From an uncultured Bacteroides sp. (GTDB taxonomy: Bacteria > Bacteroidota > Bacteroidia > Cytophagales > Cyclobacteriaceae), in NCBI GenBank assembly GCA_902168185.1, contig CABHOV010000095.1, forward strand, positions 62,001-126,000: a DNA stretch of 64,000 bases, read 5' to 3'. This document shows, in pieces, positions 54,676 through 63,695 of the stretch. The notes beneath the pieces are model-generated. The model was given only the letters and a program-made list of their open reading frames with translations. It ran no database searches and was not told the origin of the DNA. Position 1 is the stretch's first letter. Every line of letters begins with the position of its first letter. Both the position numbers and the translations under genes were made by a program.

Positions 54676-55986
54676 ATGGCAAACATTGTAGCAATAGTAG
54701 GAAGACCTAATGTTGGGAAGTCAACTTTTTTTAATCGTCTGATAGAAAAACGTCAGGCTATTATGGATAATGAACCGGGCGTTACACGCGACCGTCACTA
54801 TGGATATGCAGAGTGGTGCGGAAGTTATTTTACCGTAATTGATACCGGTGGTTATGCAACCGGCTCTGAAGATAAATTTGAATCGGAGATACGCAAACAA
54901 GTTAAGCTTGCTATCGATGAAGCATCTGCTGTAATTTTTATGGTGGATTGTCGCGATGGACTTACCGGCTTTGATAAAGACTTCGCAAATGTTTTAAGAA
55001 CTTCGAAGAAGCCAATCTTTGTAGCCGCCAACAAGGCAGATACACCTGATAAGACAATGCTCGCGAATGAGTTTTATGAGCTCGGTCTTGAAGGCGAAAT
55101 ATACCCTATATCTGCCGAGAACGGCAGCGGCACAGGTGAGCTTCTCGATGATTTGATTAAGCTCTTTCCATCTGAAGGTGTTGAAGATCCGGATGCAGGC
55201 ATTCCGCGTATAGCCATCGTTGGAAGACCCAATGTAGGGAAGTCATCTTTACTCAATGCATTACTTGGAACAGATCGCAGCATCGTAACGGATGAAGCTG
55301 GTACAACACGAGATGCTATACACTCATACTATAAAATGTATGGCAAGAACTTTATACTTATAGATACTGCCGGAGTTCGTAAGAAGGGCAAAGTAAAAGA
55401 TGATATCGAATTCTATTCTGTACTACGTTCGTTACGCGCACTTGAAGAATGTGATGTATGTATAGTGGTGATTGATGCCGAGCGTGGAATGGAGTCACAG
55501 GATGTTAACCTGATCAGTCTCGCCCAACGTCAGGGCAAGGGTATGGTGATCATGGTGAACAAATGGGATCTGATTGAAAAGGACTCCAAAACCTCCGATA
55601 AGTTTAAGAAGGATATACAAGAGAAATTGGCTCCGATTGATTATATCCCCATTATGTTCGTATCAGTATTGAACAAGCAGCGTATTTTTCAGGTAATGGA
55701 AAAAGCTGTAGAAGTATTCGATAACAAGGATAAAAAGATACCGACATCGAAGCTTAACGATATACTTTTAAAGGAAATAGAGCACTATCCACCGCCATCT
55801 ATAAAAGGAAAATTGATCAATATAAAGTATATAACACAGGTAAATGCGCGGTTTCCATCGTTTGCATTCTTTAGTAATCTGCCACAGTATATTTCAGAGT
55901 CCTATCAGCGCTTCCTGGAAAATAAAATTCGCGAACACTTTGACTTTGAAGGGGTGCCAGTACGGTTGATCTTCCGCAAAAAATAG
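54676..55986 (+). CDS. der: GTPase Der (EngA)
   Basis: 436 residues with two tandem G domains, G1 of the first GRPNVGKSTFFNRL and of the second GRPNVGKSSLLNAL, each with DTGG- or DTAGV-type G3 and NKAD/NKWD G4. A C-terminal KH-like domain (about 350-436) follows. It functions in 50S ribosome assembly. Pairing with era is common in Bacteroidota. Confidence 0.97.
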   Translation: MANIVAIVGRPNVGKSTFFNRLIEKRQAIMDNEPGVTRDRHYGYAEWCGSYFTVIDTGGYATGSEDKFESEIRKQVKLAIDEASAVIFMVDCRDGLTGFDKDFANVLRTSKKPIFVAANKADTPDKTMLANEFYELGLEGEIYPISAENGSGTGELLDDLIKLFPSEGVEDPDAGIPRIAIVGRPNVGKSSLLNALLGTDRSIVTDEAGTTRDAIHSYYKMYGKNFILIDTAGVRKKGKVKDDIEFYSVLRSLRALEECDVCIVVIDAERGMESQDVNLISLAQRQGKGMVIMVNKWDLIEKDSKTSDKFKKDIQEKLAPIDYIPIMFVSVLNKQRIFQVMEKAVEVFDNKDKKIPTSKLNDILLKEIEHYPPPSIKGKLINIKYITQVNARFPSFAFFSNLPQYISESYQRFLENKIREHFDFEGVPVRLIFRKK

Positions 55987-56011
55987 ATTTTAAAAAGAAT
56001 TTTATTACCCG

Positions 56012-56045
56012 TTTGATTTCCTGTGATATAATCGTACTATATTTG
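56012..56045 (+). promoter_or_regulatory. Promoter of the small lipoprotein gene
   Basis: TTTG at 56012-56015 and TATATTTG at 56038-56045 (TAnnTTTG) have start-to-start spacing of 26, matching the Bacteroidota sigma consensus. The ATG is 28 bases after the -7 box. Confidence 0.7.
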
Positions 56046-56072
56046 CGGTAAATTTTTTAAAACCTGTAAACT

Positions 56073-56255
56073 ATGAAAAAAACTATCGCATTGTTAGCTG
56101 TTTGTGGCTTCGCTTTGACTTTCGTTGCTTGTGGCAAGAAAGCAGAACCTGCTGCTGAAACTGTAGATACTACTACTGTTGAAACACCAGCTCCTGTAGA
56201 AGCTGACACAACTGCTGCAGATACTACTGCAACTGATACAACAGCTGCTCACTAG
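56073..56255 (+). CDS. Small Ala/Thr/Asp-rich lipoprotein
   Basis: 60 residues. Lipobox is FVAC (Cys 20) after MKKTIALLAVCGFALT. The mature part is a low-complexity run of Ala, Thr, Asp, Glu and Pro (TTTVETPAPVEADTTAADTT...). It has a clear promoter and terminator, so it is a single-gene unit, likely abundantly transcribed. The function of this kind of low-complexity surface lipoprotein is unknown. Confidence 0.8.
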   Translation: MKKTIALLAVCGFALTFVACGKKAEPAAETVDTTTVETPAPVEADTTAADTTATDTTAAH

Positions 56256-56283
56256 TCAATCTGAAAAGATTTGATTCTTAGGA

Positions 56284-56312
56284 AGGCTTTAGATATACTA
56301 AAGCCTTTTTTG
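56284..56312 (+). terminator. Terminator of the small lipoprotein gene
   Basis: A 9-bp perfect stem AGGCTTTAG/CTAAAGCCT with a five-base loop, then a run of T. Confidence 0.88.
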
Positions 56313-56319
56313 TTTTTAT

Positions 56320-56946
56320 ATGAAGTCTGAAAAGGTTCTCGATATACTCCAGGCGCATATCCCTACCCCGGCCGTTGGCTATTGCTTCGACTTATGGAAG
56401 GCAAGTCCGTTTGACCTGAAACTTACCAAAAGCAGGCAGACGAAGGTTGGTGACTTCACCAGTAAAAGGACGAAGAGCCATCCGCGTATTACACTTAATC
56501 ACGATCTCAATCCGTACTTGTTCCTCACAACCTATATCCATGAAGTTGCTCATCTTAAGGTATATCTCCAATATGGGGCTCGTGTAGACCCTCATGGCGA
56601 GCAATGGAAGACAACTTTCACAGATTTGATGCTTCCTTTACTCTGGGAAAGTGTTTTTCCTGAGGAAATATTACATGAGCTGCGCAGGCATATGGTAAAT
56701 CCAAAGGCAAGTTCATTCGCGGATGCTACACTGACCCAGGCTTTCCGCAAATTTGATAAGAATGCGCATCAGTTCGCGGTGCTTTCGGAGATCCCCGAAG
56801 GGAGCATTTTTAAACTTCAGGGGCGATATTTTAGAAAAGGCAAGCTTAGAAGAACACGTGTATTATGCCGTGAACTCAATTCGAAGCGTGATTACCTCGT
56901 TCCTGCAGAGGCGCAGGTAAGCGATGTTCAGTTCAGTCTTCTTTGA
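56320..56946 (+). CDS. SprT-like zinc metallopeptidase-family protein
   Basis: 208 residues. The metal-binding motif HEVAHLKVYLQYG (HExxH) and the further His in DPHGEQWKTTF (GxxW) match SprT. The C-terminal zinc ribbon of Spartan-type proteins is not visible. It may cleave DNA-protein crosslinks or be a general protease. The 3' end overlaps the convergent gene by 19 bases. Confidence 0.85.
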   Translation: MKSEKVLDILQAHIPTPAVGYCFDLWKASPFDLKLTKSRQTKVGDFTSKRTKSHPRITLNHDLNPYLFLTTYIHEVAHLKVYLQYGARVDPHGEQWKTTFTDLMLPLLWESVFPEEILHELRRHMVNPKASSFADATLTQAFRKFDKNAHQFAVLSEIPEGSIFKLQGRYFRKGKLRRTRVLCRELNSKRDYLVPAEAQVSDVQFSLL

Positions 56947-57494
56947 ACAAGCTGACTCACTAATTCATAAAATACAGAAGGCTTTAAAGTACGCCAGTTA
57001 TCTACCTGCAGCGTTCCTCCCATATTTATATACTGATCAAGGTGATATTTTTGAAGCTCACGTTGCACAAATTCAGGAAAGTTAACAGCAGCAATCCATC
57101 CGTCTTCCACTTCTTCAAACCACTCTTCATAATAACTATCATCGGAGCCATGGAAGTTCATGATGTTTTCACCCATAAGAATGAATTTATTGATCCCTTC
57201 CGTTATCATAAGTTCCAACACATTTCTCTTCAACGTCATGATGTCATTGTTAAGGGTATCATTCCATTCACCAATGAGTTCAATTATAGTATATCCCATA
57301 TCGTAATCGACATACAGGATTTTCAGATATAGAGTCTCCGATCCAAAATTGTCCCAGGCCGGATCTATATAGTATCCGTAGATCGTTTCAGAATAAACAT
57401 CGTGATTATACTCTTTGCCGTAGAAAGGCGAGCGGTCGTCTGCGGCCGAATCATAATACTTTTGCCAGTTATAGTATGGTTCTATTTCGTGCAC
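56928..57494 (-). CDS. Conserved-looking acidic protein of unknown function
   Basis: 188 residues from a GTG at 57494-57492, no ATG nearby. Very rich in Tyr, Asp, Glu and Trp (YNWQKYYDSAADDRS, IELIGEWNDTLNND). No TM. It looks like a real gene through its size and codon usage. No family seen. Confidence 0.6.
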   Translation of the reverse strand: MHEIEPYYNWQKYYDSAADDRSPFYGKEYNHDVYSETIYGYYIDPAWDNFGSETLYLKILYVDYDMGYTIIELIGEWNDTLNNDIMTLKRNVLELMITEGINKFILMGENIMNFHGSDDSYYEEWFEEVEDGWIAAVNFPEFVQRELQKYHLDQYINMGGTLQVDNWRTLKPSVFYELVSQLVQRRLN

Positions 57495-57620
57495 AGTTTA
57501 AAAATTTAGTTCAACTGCTATAGTATCAAACCAAGTTCATCAAGGTCTATATAAGTCAAGAGCAGCTTTTTCTTTTCTGAAAAAACTGTACCGTACCCAA
57601 TAGAAAAATAAAGCAGATTA

Positions 57621-58424
57621 TTATTTACGAAACGCTTCAACGGCTTTGCGAACGGAGCCATGTTGTTTCAATAATTGCGCAGCCTCGGCTTCAGCAATTT
57701 TAAGTTCATCCATGATCATACGGGTTCCACGGTCTACCAGCTTATTATTGGTAAGCTGCATGTCAACCATTTTATTTCCCTTTACATGCCCAAGCTTGAT
57801 CATCACGGCAGTGGACACCATGTTCAACACAAGCTTTTGTGCAGTACCGGATTTCATGCGTGTACTCCCGGTAACAAATTCAGGTCCTACAACTACCTCT
57901 ATAGGATAATCGGATTGCCTGGCAATTTCGGTATCCTTATTACATACTATACAAGCAGTAACCACACCGTTGGCACGTGCATCTTTCAAACCTCCTATAA
58001 CATAAGGTGTTCTTCCTGATGCTGCTATACCTACCAATACATCTTGTTGGTTGATCAAGTGTTCTTCCAGATCTTTCCAGGCTTGCACTGCATCGTCTTC
58101 CGCATATTCTACAGCTTTCCGTATAGCTTTATCGCCACCGGCAATTAAACCAATTACCCTACCTTGTGGCAATCCATAGGTTGGCGGAATCTCAGAAGCA
58201 TCTACAACACCAAGTCTTCCACTCGTACCGGCACCGATATAAAACAATCGGCCACCACCTTGCATCTTTTCAACAATGATATTTACCAGGGCTTCGATCT
58301 GCGGAATTACTTTTTCTACTGCGAGCGGAACACTCTTATCTTCTTTATTGATGCTGATCAACAGTTCCTGCACGCTCATCTTTTCGAGATGGTCGTAATA
58401 TGAAGATGATTCCGTTGTAGCCAC
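57621..58424 (-). CDS. murQ: N-acetylmuramic acid 6-phosphate etherase MurQ
   Basis: 267 residues with a SIS sugar-phosphate domain: RLFYIGAGTSGRLGVVDASEIPPTYG, the typical MurQ motif, then GIAASGRTPYVIGGL, VGPEFVTGSTRMKSGTAQK and the C-terminal helical part. It splits MurNAc-6-P into GlcNAc-6-P and lactate in peptidoglycan recycling. Starts from a GTG immediately after the stop of the kinase gene (no gap), so translation is coupled. Confidence 0.95.
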   Translation of the reverse strand: MATTESSSYYDHLEKMSVQELLISINKEDKSVPLAVEKVIPQIEALVNIIVEKMQGGGRLFYIGAGTSGRLGVVDASEIPPTYGLPQGRVIGLIAGGDKAIRKAVEYAEDDAVQAWKDLEEHLINQQDVLVGIAASGRTPYVIGGLKDARANGVVTACIVCNKDTEIARQSDYPIEVVVGPEFVTGSTRMKSGTAQKLVLNMVSTAVMIKLGHVKGNKMVDMQLTNNKLVDRGTRMIMDELKIAEAEAAQLLKQHGSVRKAVEAFRK

Positions 58425-59270
58425 TTAGTTTGAATCTTTCTGATGATAGAGGGTAAGGCCAGCTATAGGACCTTCCAGAATATTTTTTACAGTGATGCCT
58501 TTATCATTGGCAACCTGACGCAAAACATCGCTAAAGTAAAATGCTATAGAACCTGTGAAATGTACTTTCAGGTTCTGATAGTTATCATACTTCATAACGT
58601 TATTCTCATAGAACTCTTCGAAGCTGCTATAGATCAGATTATAGCAATATGGATCTTTCAAATGTTGAAAGATAAAACGGGTAAAGCTTGCCAGGAAAGC
58701 ACTCGGCCGTTCCTGCTGGTATATCTTTTCAAGAAACTCTTCACGTGAAAGTGGAAAGCGTTCTTTGAATTGCTTGGCAACAGACTCCGGCATTTTATCG
58801 CGGAGATAGTCTACTAAAAATTTCTTACCAATGTTAGCACCCGATCCTTCATCGGCAAGAATCCAACCGAGGTTCGCTACGTTGTCTGTAATTTTCTTTC
58901 CGTCATACAAACATGAATTAGAACCTGTACCCATGATACATGCTATACCTGGTTCATGACCGCACAACGCGCGGGCAGCTGCCAACAGATCCCACCCGAT
59001 CTCTATTTGTGCCTCCGGGAAAAATTCAAGGAAAGCACTTTTTATAGTCAATTGATTTTTAACAGAAGATACACCGGCACCATAGAAGAATATCTTGTTT
59101 ACCTGATCATGAATCTGCGGCAACAGAATTTCCTGAACGTTCTTTTTTAAATCTTCAATAGGCTGATAGTATGGATTAAATCCCGGAGCACTGGCTTGGC
59201 CAATTGTTCCATCTTTCTGAATGAGTCTCCAATCTGTTTTGGAACCTCCGCTGTCTGCAATAAGAATCAT
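58425..59270 (-). CDS. BadF/MurK-like sugar kinase
   Basis: 281 residues with the ASKHA ATP-binding fold: MILIADSGGSKTDWRLI, then GIACIMGTGSNSCLYDG and WILADEGSGANIGKK. It is like eukaryotic-type GlcNAc kinase and MurK of Gram-positives. Its place before murQ suggests it phosphorylates MurNAc or GlcNAc taken up in recycling; murQ follows at once. Confidence 0.9.
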   Translation of the reverse strand: MILIADSGGSKTDWRLIQKDGTIGQASAPGFNPYYQPIEDLKKNVQEILLPQIHDQVNKIFFYGAGVSSVKNQLTIKSAFLEFFPEAQIEIGWDLLAAARALCGHEPGIACIMGTGSNSCLYDGKKITDNVANLGWILADEGSGANIGKKFLVDYLRDKMPESVAKQFKERFPLSREEFLEKIYQQERPSAFLASFTRFIFQHLKDPYCYNLIYSSFEEFYENNVMKYDNYQNLKVHFTGSIAFYFSDVLRQVANDKGITVKNILEGPIAGLTLYHQKDSN

Positions 59271-59414
59271 CTTGTGTGCCGCTTGTTATTCGCGAATTTA
59301 ACTGTTTCTAAACGGTTATTACAATTTCAATGGCGGCAAAACTAAGATAGTAAACAACAACTTAAAACAACTTCGGAAAGTGTGTCCGTGTGTCGGAGTA
59401 ATTTTTCAATTCTT

Positions 59415-59660
59415 TTAATTCACGAGCCTTCCGATTACCGTAAATTTATCGAAAACCTTCTCTGTGTGAGGTGCATCTTTCAATTCATCTGTAAGATCTT
59501 GTCCTGCCCAATGTTCATAATGTTTACCATCACGCCATAATCTTGACTTGGTAACATCATAGATACGCCCAAGGTATGCCACCCATATTTCAGGTTTATC
59601 CTGGCCATTGCGCAAAGCAAGCTGCGACCGGGTATAGCTGGTAAGTTGTTCTTCGCTCAC
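59415..59660 (-). CDS. Cytochrome b5-like heme-binding protein
   Basis: 81 residues from a GTG overlapping the RDD stop (59657-59660). YDVTKSRLWRDGKHYEHWAGQDLT and DAPHTEKVFDKFTVIG are as in Bacteroidota cytochrome b5-like small proteins, with His in GKHYEHW and DAPHTE as potential heme ligands. No TM. A small redox carrier. Confidence 0.85.
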   Translation of the reverse strand: MSEEQLTSYTRSQLALRNGQDKPEIWVAYLGRIYDVTKSRLWRDGKHYEHWAGQDLTDELKDAPHTEKVFDKFTVIGRLVN

Positions 59661-60370
59661 TTTCCGGAAGTTAATTTACTATAGTCTTTCAACACAGTCG
59701 TGAGAAATTTTTCGAATGTCATATCCGTTTGTATCCCGAGTTTTGTTTTTACTTTCTCGGTTAGCAACATCACCGGTCGCAGGTTGTCATGCTTGCGATA
59801 TACTTCCAGCGCTTGCTGTATCAATTCAACATCACGATCCGATAGCATTACTACCGAAGGGAATTGTGGTTCGTAATCATCGCCTGCCAACGTAAAAACT
59901 TCCTGGGCCGTTACTGCTTCCTGCGGAACAAGCTTTACCACCGTTGTACCTGCCGCTATATCTCCGAGGCGTTGCCCTTTACCGTTCATGGCGATGGTAA
60001 TGATCGCGATCATGCCTTGCATAATTTGTACTTCGATGATACGAAGCAACCAGCGCATCAGAAAATTACCAACCGTAGCGGGTGTGCCATCAACCCGGAC
60101 TACCTTGATTTTCATCTGACGCTTTCCCGGACTTTGACCGCTCATAAAAATTTCAAACAGAAGGTGATATAGTGTATACGGAATAGCCAACATCGAAATC
60201 ACAACCGCAGGAGAATTCACATCCAGCTTATTCATGATATAGGACGCCAATATGATGTAGGCTATAACGATTACGGAATCAATTAACATTGCCAACATCC
60301 GATCGCCCAGACTAGCCACCGGGTATTGTATAAAAACATTTTGCGTGGTGCGTACACTTACTGTTTGCAT
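59657..60370 (-). CDS. RDD family membrane protein
   Basis: 237 residues. RDD motif in the first TM: PVASLGDRMLAMLIDSVIVIAYII, and the second RDD-like GKRQMKIKVVRVDGTPATVGNFLMRWLLR with four or so TM segments in about 20-150. The C-terminus (about 155-237) is cytoplasmic and helical. RDD genes often occur next to SpoIIM/DUF4129, as here. Function unclear. Confidence 0.9.
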   Translation of the reverse strand: MQTVSVRTTQNVFIQYPVASLGDRMLAMLIDSVIVIAYIILASYIMNKLDVNSPAVVISMLAIPYTLYHLLFEIFMSGQSPGKRQMKIKVVRVDGTPATVGNFLMRWLLRIIEVQIMQGMIAIITIAMNGKGQRLGDIAAGTTVVKLVPQEAVTAQEVFTLAGDDYEPQFPSVVMLSDRDVELIQQALEVYRKHDNLRPVMLLTEKVKTKLGIQTDMTFEKFLTTVLKDYSKLTSGK

Positions 60371-60427
60371 CAGGATTAAAATTCAATAACTTTTCAGACC
60401 TAAAGATATACAAATCAATTCTTGCCT

Positions 60428-61663
60428 ATGCGTTCATGTACTCTTACTGTATTAATTGTTTTAACTATTGCGGCCTGTAGTAAAAAAAGTGAATATAGCA
60501 GCCTGTCTGACGAGCAACTTCACAAGGTTGCTGACTCGCTTGCACAAGCTTTTATTATTACCGATGGTCACGTGGACTTACCATTCCGTCTCAAAGTAAA
60601 AAACTTCAGACTCGACCGTGAATACTTGGGTATACCTGTTGAAACAAAAGAAGGTGACTTCGACTATATACGTGCCCGGAAGGGCGGCCTCGATGCGCCA
60701 TTCATGTCAATTTATATTCCATCCAAGTACCAGTTAAAAGAAGATAACGGGAAACAGTTAGCAGATTCATTAATCAACATGATTCGCTTTATCGCGGATT
60801 CTATCCCTGACAAGTTTGCGTTTGCCGGAACGCCTGATGAAATTATAGCGAACTCTAAAGCCGGCAAAATTTCTCTGCCGATGGGAATGGAGAACGGAGC
60901 TCCTGTAGGGAATGATCTCGCCAATGTTAAATATTTCTACGATCGTGGTATACGCTATATTACTCTGACGCATGGTAAGGATAACCAGATCTGTGATTCT
61001 TCTTACGACACTCTGAATACATGGAATGGCCTTAGCCCTTTCGGGGAAAAAGTTGTAGCCGAAATGAATCGTGTCGGCATCATGGTAGATATATCCCACG
61101 TATCGGACAGTACATTTTATGATGTGATGAAAATCACTAAGGCTCCTTGTATAGCTTCCCATTCTTCCTGCCGGTATTTCACACCAGGCTTCCAGCGAAA
61201 CATGAGTGATGACATGATCAAGGCACTTGCAAAAAACGGTGGCGTAATTCAAATTAACTTTGGCGCATCTTTTCTGGACTCTGTAGCCCGACAAAATGAT
61301 GCGCTTCGTGATTCACTTGAAAAAATTCTCCAGGAGAAAAAATTAACATCTGCAGATGAAGCTGCGCAGCCGATCATCGATCAGTTTGCCAAAGAACATA
61401 AATCATTGTTTTCGGATGTGGAACGGGTGGCCGATCATATTGACCATGTAGTAAAACTGGCAGGCGTTGATCACGTGGGCATTGGCTCGGATTACGATGG
61501 TGTTGGCGATAGCTTACCGGTGGGATTAAAAGATGTATCGCAATACCCGAACCTGATCTATGTACTTTTGAAACGCGGCTACTCACCTGCGGACATTGAA
61601 AAAATTTGCAGTGGAAATGTGTTTCGTGTATGGAATCAGGTGATTACCATAGCGGGGCAATAA
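60428..61663 (+). CDS. Membrane dipeptidase (peptidase M19) lipoprotein
   Basis: 411 residues from the ATG at 60428; a TTG is two codons earlier. Lipoprotein signal with lipobox IAAC. The M19 metal ligands appear in order: TDGHVDLP (His and Asp), a Glu in MGMENGAPVG, then MVDISHVSD and ASHSSCRYF (His), and GIGSDYDGV. A zinc-dependent dipeptidase for dipeptides, including D-amino acids. It would act in the periplasm. Confidence 0.92.
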   Translation: MRSCTLTVLIVLTIAACSKKSEYSSLSDEQLHKVADSLAQAFIITDGHVDLPFRLKVKNFRLDREYLGIPVETKEGDFDYIRARKGGLDAPFMSIYIPSKYQLKEDNGKQLADSLINMIRFIADSIPDKFAFAGTPDEIIANSKAGKISLPMGMENGAPVGNDLANVKYFYDRGIRYITLTHGKDNQICDSSYDTLNTWNGLSPFGEKVVAEMNRVGIMVDISHVSDSTFYDVMKITKAPCIASHSSCRYFTPGFQRNMSDDMIKALAKNGGVIQINFGASFLDSVARQNDALRDSLEKILQEKKLTSADEAAQPIIDQFAKEHKSLFSDVERVADHIDHVVKLAGVDHVGIGSDYDGVGDSLPVGLKDVSQYPNLIYVLLKRGYSPADIEKICSGNVFRVWNQVITIAGQ

Positions 61664-61741
61664 AAAATATTGTGCATTTTTACAGCTCCTTGATCAGGTA
61701 TATATCAAACTACAGATCGGGGAGCTGTTAACTTTAACCTT

Positions 61742-62710
61742 GTGAGAGAAGCTGCATTTGTAAAACGGAATCAGACGCGGTGGCAGGACTTTGAGCGAAC
61801 GCTTACCACTTCTCAGAAAATCAATCCTGATACTCTGGCAGAAATTTTCATTCAGATCACCGATGATCTCTCCTTTGCACGCACACAATACCCGGATAGC
61901 AGAGTTACACAATACCTTAACAACCTCGCCTCCAAAATTCACCTGGAGATTTACAAGAACAAGCGAGAAGACAAAAACCGCTTCATTACGTTTTGGACAA
62001 CTGAAATACCGTTTGTGATGTTCGAAGCACGCAAACAGCTTTTATATTCTTTCATCATCTTCATGATCGCAGGAGCGATGGGCATCGTATCAACCCTTTA
62101 TGACGATACTTTTGTGCGCCTCATCCTTGGCGATGGCTATGTGAACATGACGCTGGAGAATATCCGCAAGGGAACTCCTACTGCTATATATGAAGGAGAC
62201 AGTGAATCCAGCATGTTCTTCCGTATCACGTTCAACAACATCATGGTGTCTTTCAATACGTTTGTGTTAGGCGCTATATCTTCGTTGTTAACAGGCTTTT
62301 TTCTTTTTTACAATGGACTGATGGTTGGCACGTTCTTAACGTTCTTTTATACCGAAGGACAACTCGCACAAGGCGCTCCGGTGGTAATGCTTCATGGAAC
62401 GATCGAACTTTCGTCCATCGTCATTGCAGGGGCAGCAGGTTTTCTAATGGGCAACGGCATTCTGTTTCCAGGAACGTATTCCCGACTGGAATCATTTAAA
62501 CGTGGAGCTTTGAGAGGATTAAAGATCATCGTTGGATTGTTACCGTTCTTTATTCTTGCCGGATTTATAGAGTCGTATATTACACGATACGCTTTTATGC
62601 ATTGGAGTATTAAAACGGCCATCATCGGTATATCCGCCATTCTTATGATTTATTATTTTGTTATATATCCGCATCGCGTAGCAAAGCATGGAAACCATCA
62701 ACACAATTGA
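61742..62710 (+). CDS. SpoIIM-like membrane protein (DUF95)
   Basis: 322 residues from the GTG at 61742. A soluble N-terminal half (about 1-95) is followed by about six TM segments with the SpoIIM-like pattern ITFNNIMVSFNTFVLGAISSLLTG and MLHGTIELSSIVIAGAAGFLMG. It is part of the SpoIIM/DUF4129 type gene cluster common in Bacteroidota. Function is not known in non-spore-formers. It overlaps the next gene by 23 bases. Confidence 0.9.
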   Translation: MREAAFVKRNQTRWQDFERTLTTSQKINPDTLAEIFIQITDDLSFARTQYPDSRVTQYLNNLASKIHLEIYKNKREDKNRFITFWTTEIPFVMFEARKQLLYSFIIFMIAGAMGIVSTLYDDTFVRLILGDGYVNMTLENIRKGTPTAIYEGDSESSMFFRITFNNIMVSFNTFVLGAISSLLTGFFLFYNGLMVGTFLTFFYTEGQLAQGAPVVMLHGTIELSSIVIAGAAGFLMGNGILFPGTYSRLESFKRGALRGLKIIVGLLPFFILAGFIESYITRYAFMHWSIKTAIIGISAILMIYYFVIYPHRVAKHGNHQHN

Positions 62711-63695
62711 ATTTCAAAAAGCGCGTGACTTCAGTCAGAAGATGAGCGCTACATTTGATTTTATCAGGCAGAACTTCAAACCTTTTGCCAAGAGCATGCT
62801 TTTCATTGCCGGTCCTCCGGTAATTCTCAGCAGTATATTTATAAGCGACATCTTCAATCGCTTTATGAGTATGAGTATGGCCACCACACAAGGCGGAATG
62901 GGTGGCAATGTAGAAGATATACAGAGCTACTTTACGTCCTCTACTTTCTGGCTGCAACTGGCCGGTATACTCATCTTTGCCTGGATCGGAGGCGTAATAA
63001 CAATCGCTACAACCTATGGCTATATGCGGCTGTATAGCAACAAGCGAAGTACAAACATTGAGGTGAGTGAAGTGTGGGCACAGGTACGTGAAACTTTCTG
63101 GATGCACTTCAGCACACTGACACTATACTTTGTTGTGATGTTCGTTCTGTTTCTCATCATGTTTATACCCCTGGGGGTTATCATTGGTTTATCCAGTGCT
63201 GCGGGTCCTTTTGTTGCTATTTTCGGTATGCTGGCATTCTACGCAGTGGCCGGTTTGTTCAGCATAAACCTCTCGATGATCTTTATCATTCGTGAAAATG
63301 AAAAAATCGGTTTCTTCAATGGACTGGCCCGCCTTTCATTTCTTATCAAAAACAAAATGTGGAGTACATTTGGTATCGGGGTAATCACAATACTTATTCA
63401 GTCCACAGTTTCCTTCTTATTCTTCATACCGTGGTATATAAGCTTCATCCTTTCCATGCTACATTCTGTGGAAGGTGGCGCGTATGAAGAACCTACCGGT
63501 GTTATGGCAATTGTCAATTCCGTATTCCTCGTGCTATACTTTGTTAGTAATACATTGCTATATGCTTTGCCATTGATAGCACTGGCGTTTCAATACTATA
63601 ACCTGGTGGAGTTGAAAGAATCAACGGGACTTCTCAACAACATTGAGTCTTTCGGACAAAGCACTACGCAACCGCAAAGTGATGAGCATTACTAG
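62688..63695 (+). CDS. Multi-pass membrane protein, unassigned
   Basis: 335 residues with about six TM segments, all in the second two-thirds (about 45 onwards), after an N-terminal cytoplasmic region. It overlaps the SpoIIM stop by 23 bases and the next gene by 14, so the four are one operon. It looks like DUF4013-like or glycerophosphoryl-type membrane proteins but I do not assign it. Confidence 0.75.
   Translation: METINTIEFQKARDFSQKMSATFDFIRQNFKPFAKSMLFIAGPPVILSSIFISDIFNRFMSMSMATTQGGMGGNVEDIQSYFTSSTFWLQLAGILIFAWIGGVITIATTYGYMRLYSNKRSTNIEVSEVWAQVRETFWMHFSTLTLYFVVMFVLFLIMFIPLGVIIGLSSAAGPFVAIFGMLAFYAVAGLFSINLSMIFIIRENEKIGFFNGLARLSFLIKNKMWSTFGIGVITILIQSTVSFLFFIPWYISFILSMLHSVEGGAYEEPTGVMAIVNSVFLVLYFVSNTLLYALPLIALAFQYYNLVELKESTGLLNNIESFGQSTTQPQSDEHY

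Noticed and set aside
62661-63107. 148-codon minus-strand open frame inside the membrane protein gene
   Set aside because: Shadow of the plus-strand genes, which have TM segments and overlapping starts typical of an operon.
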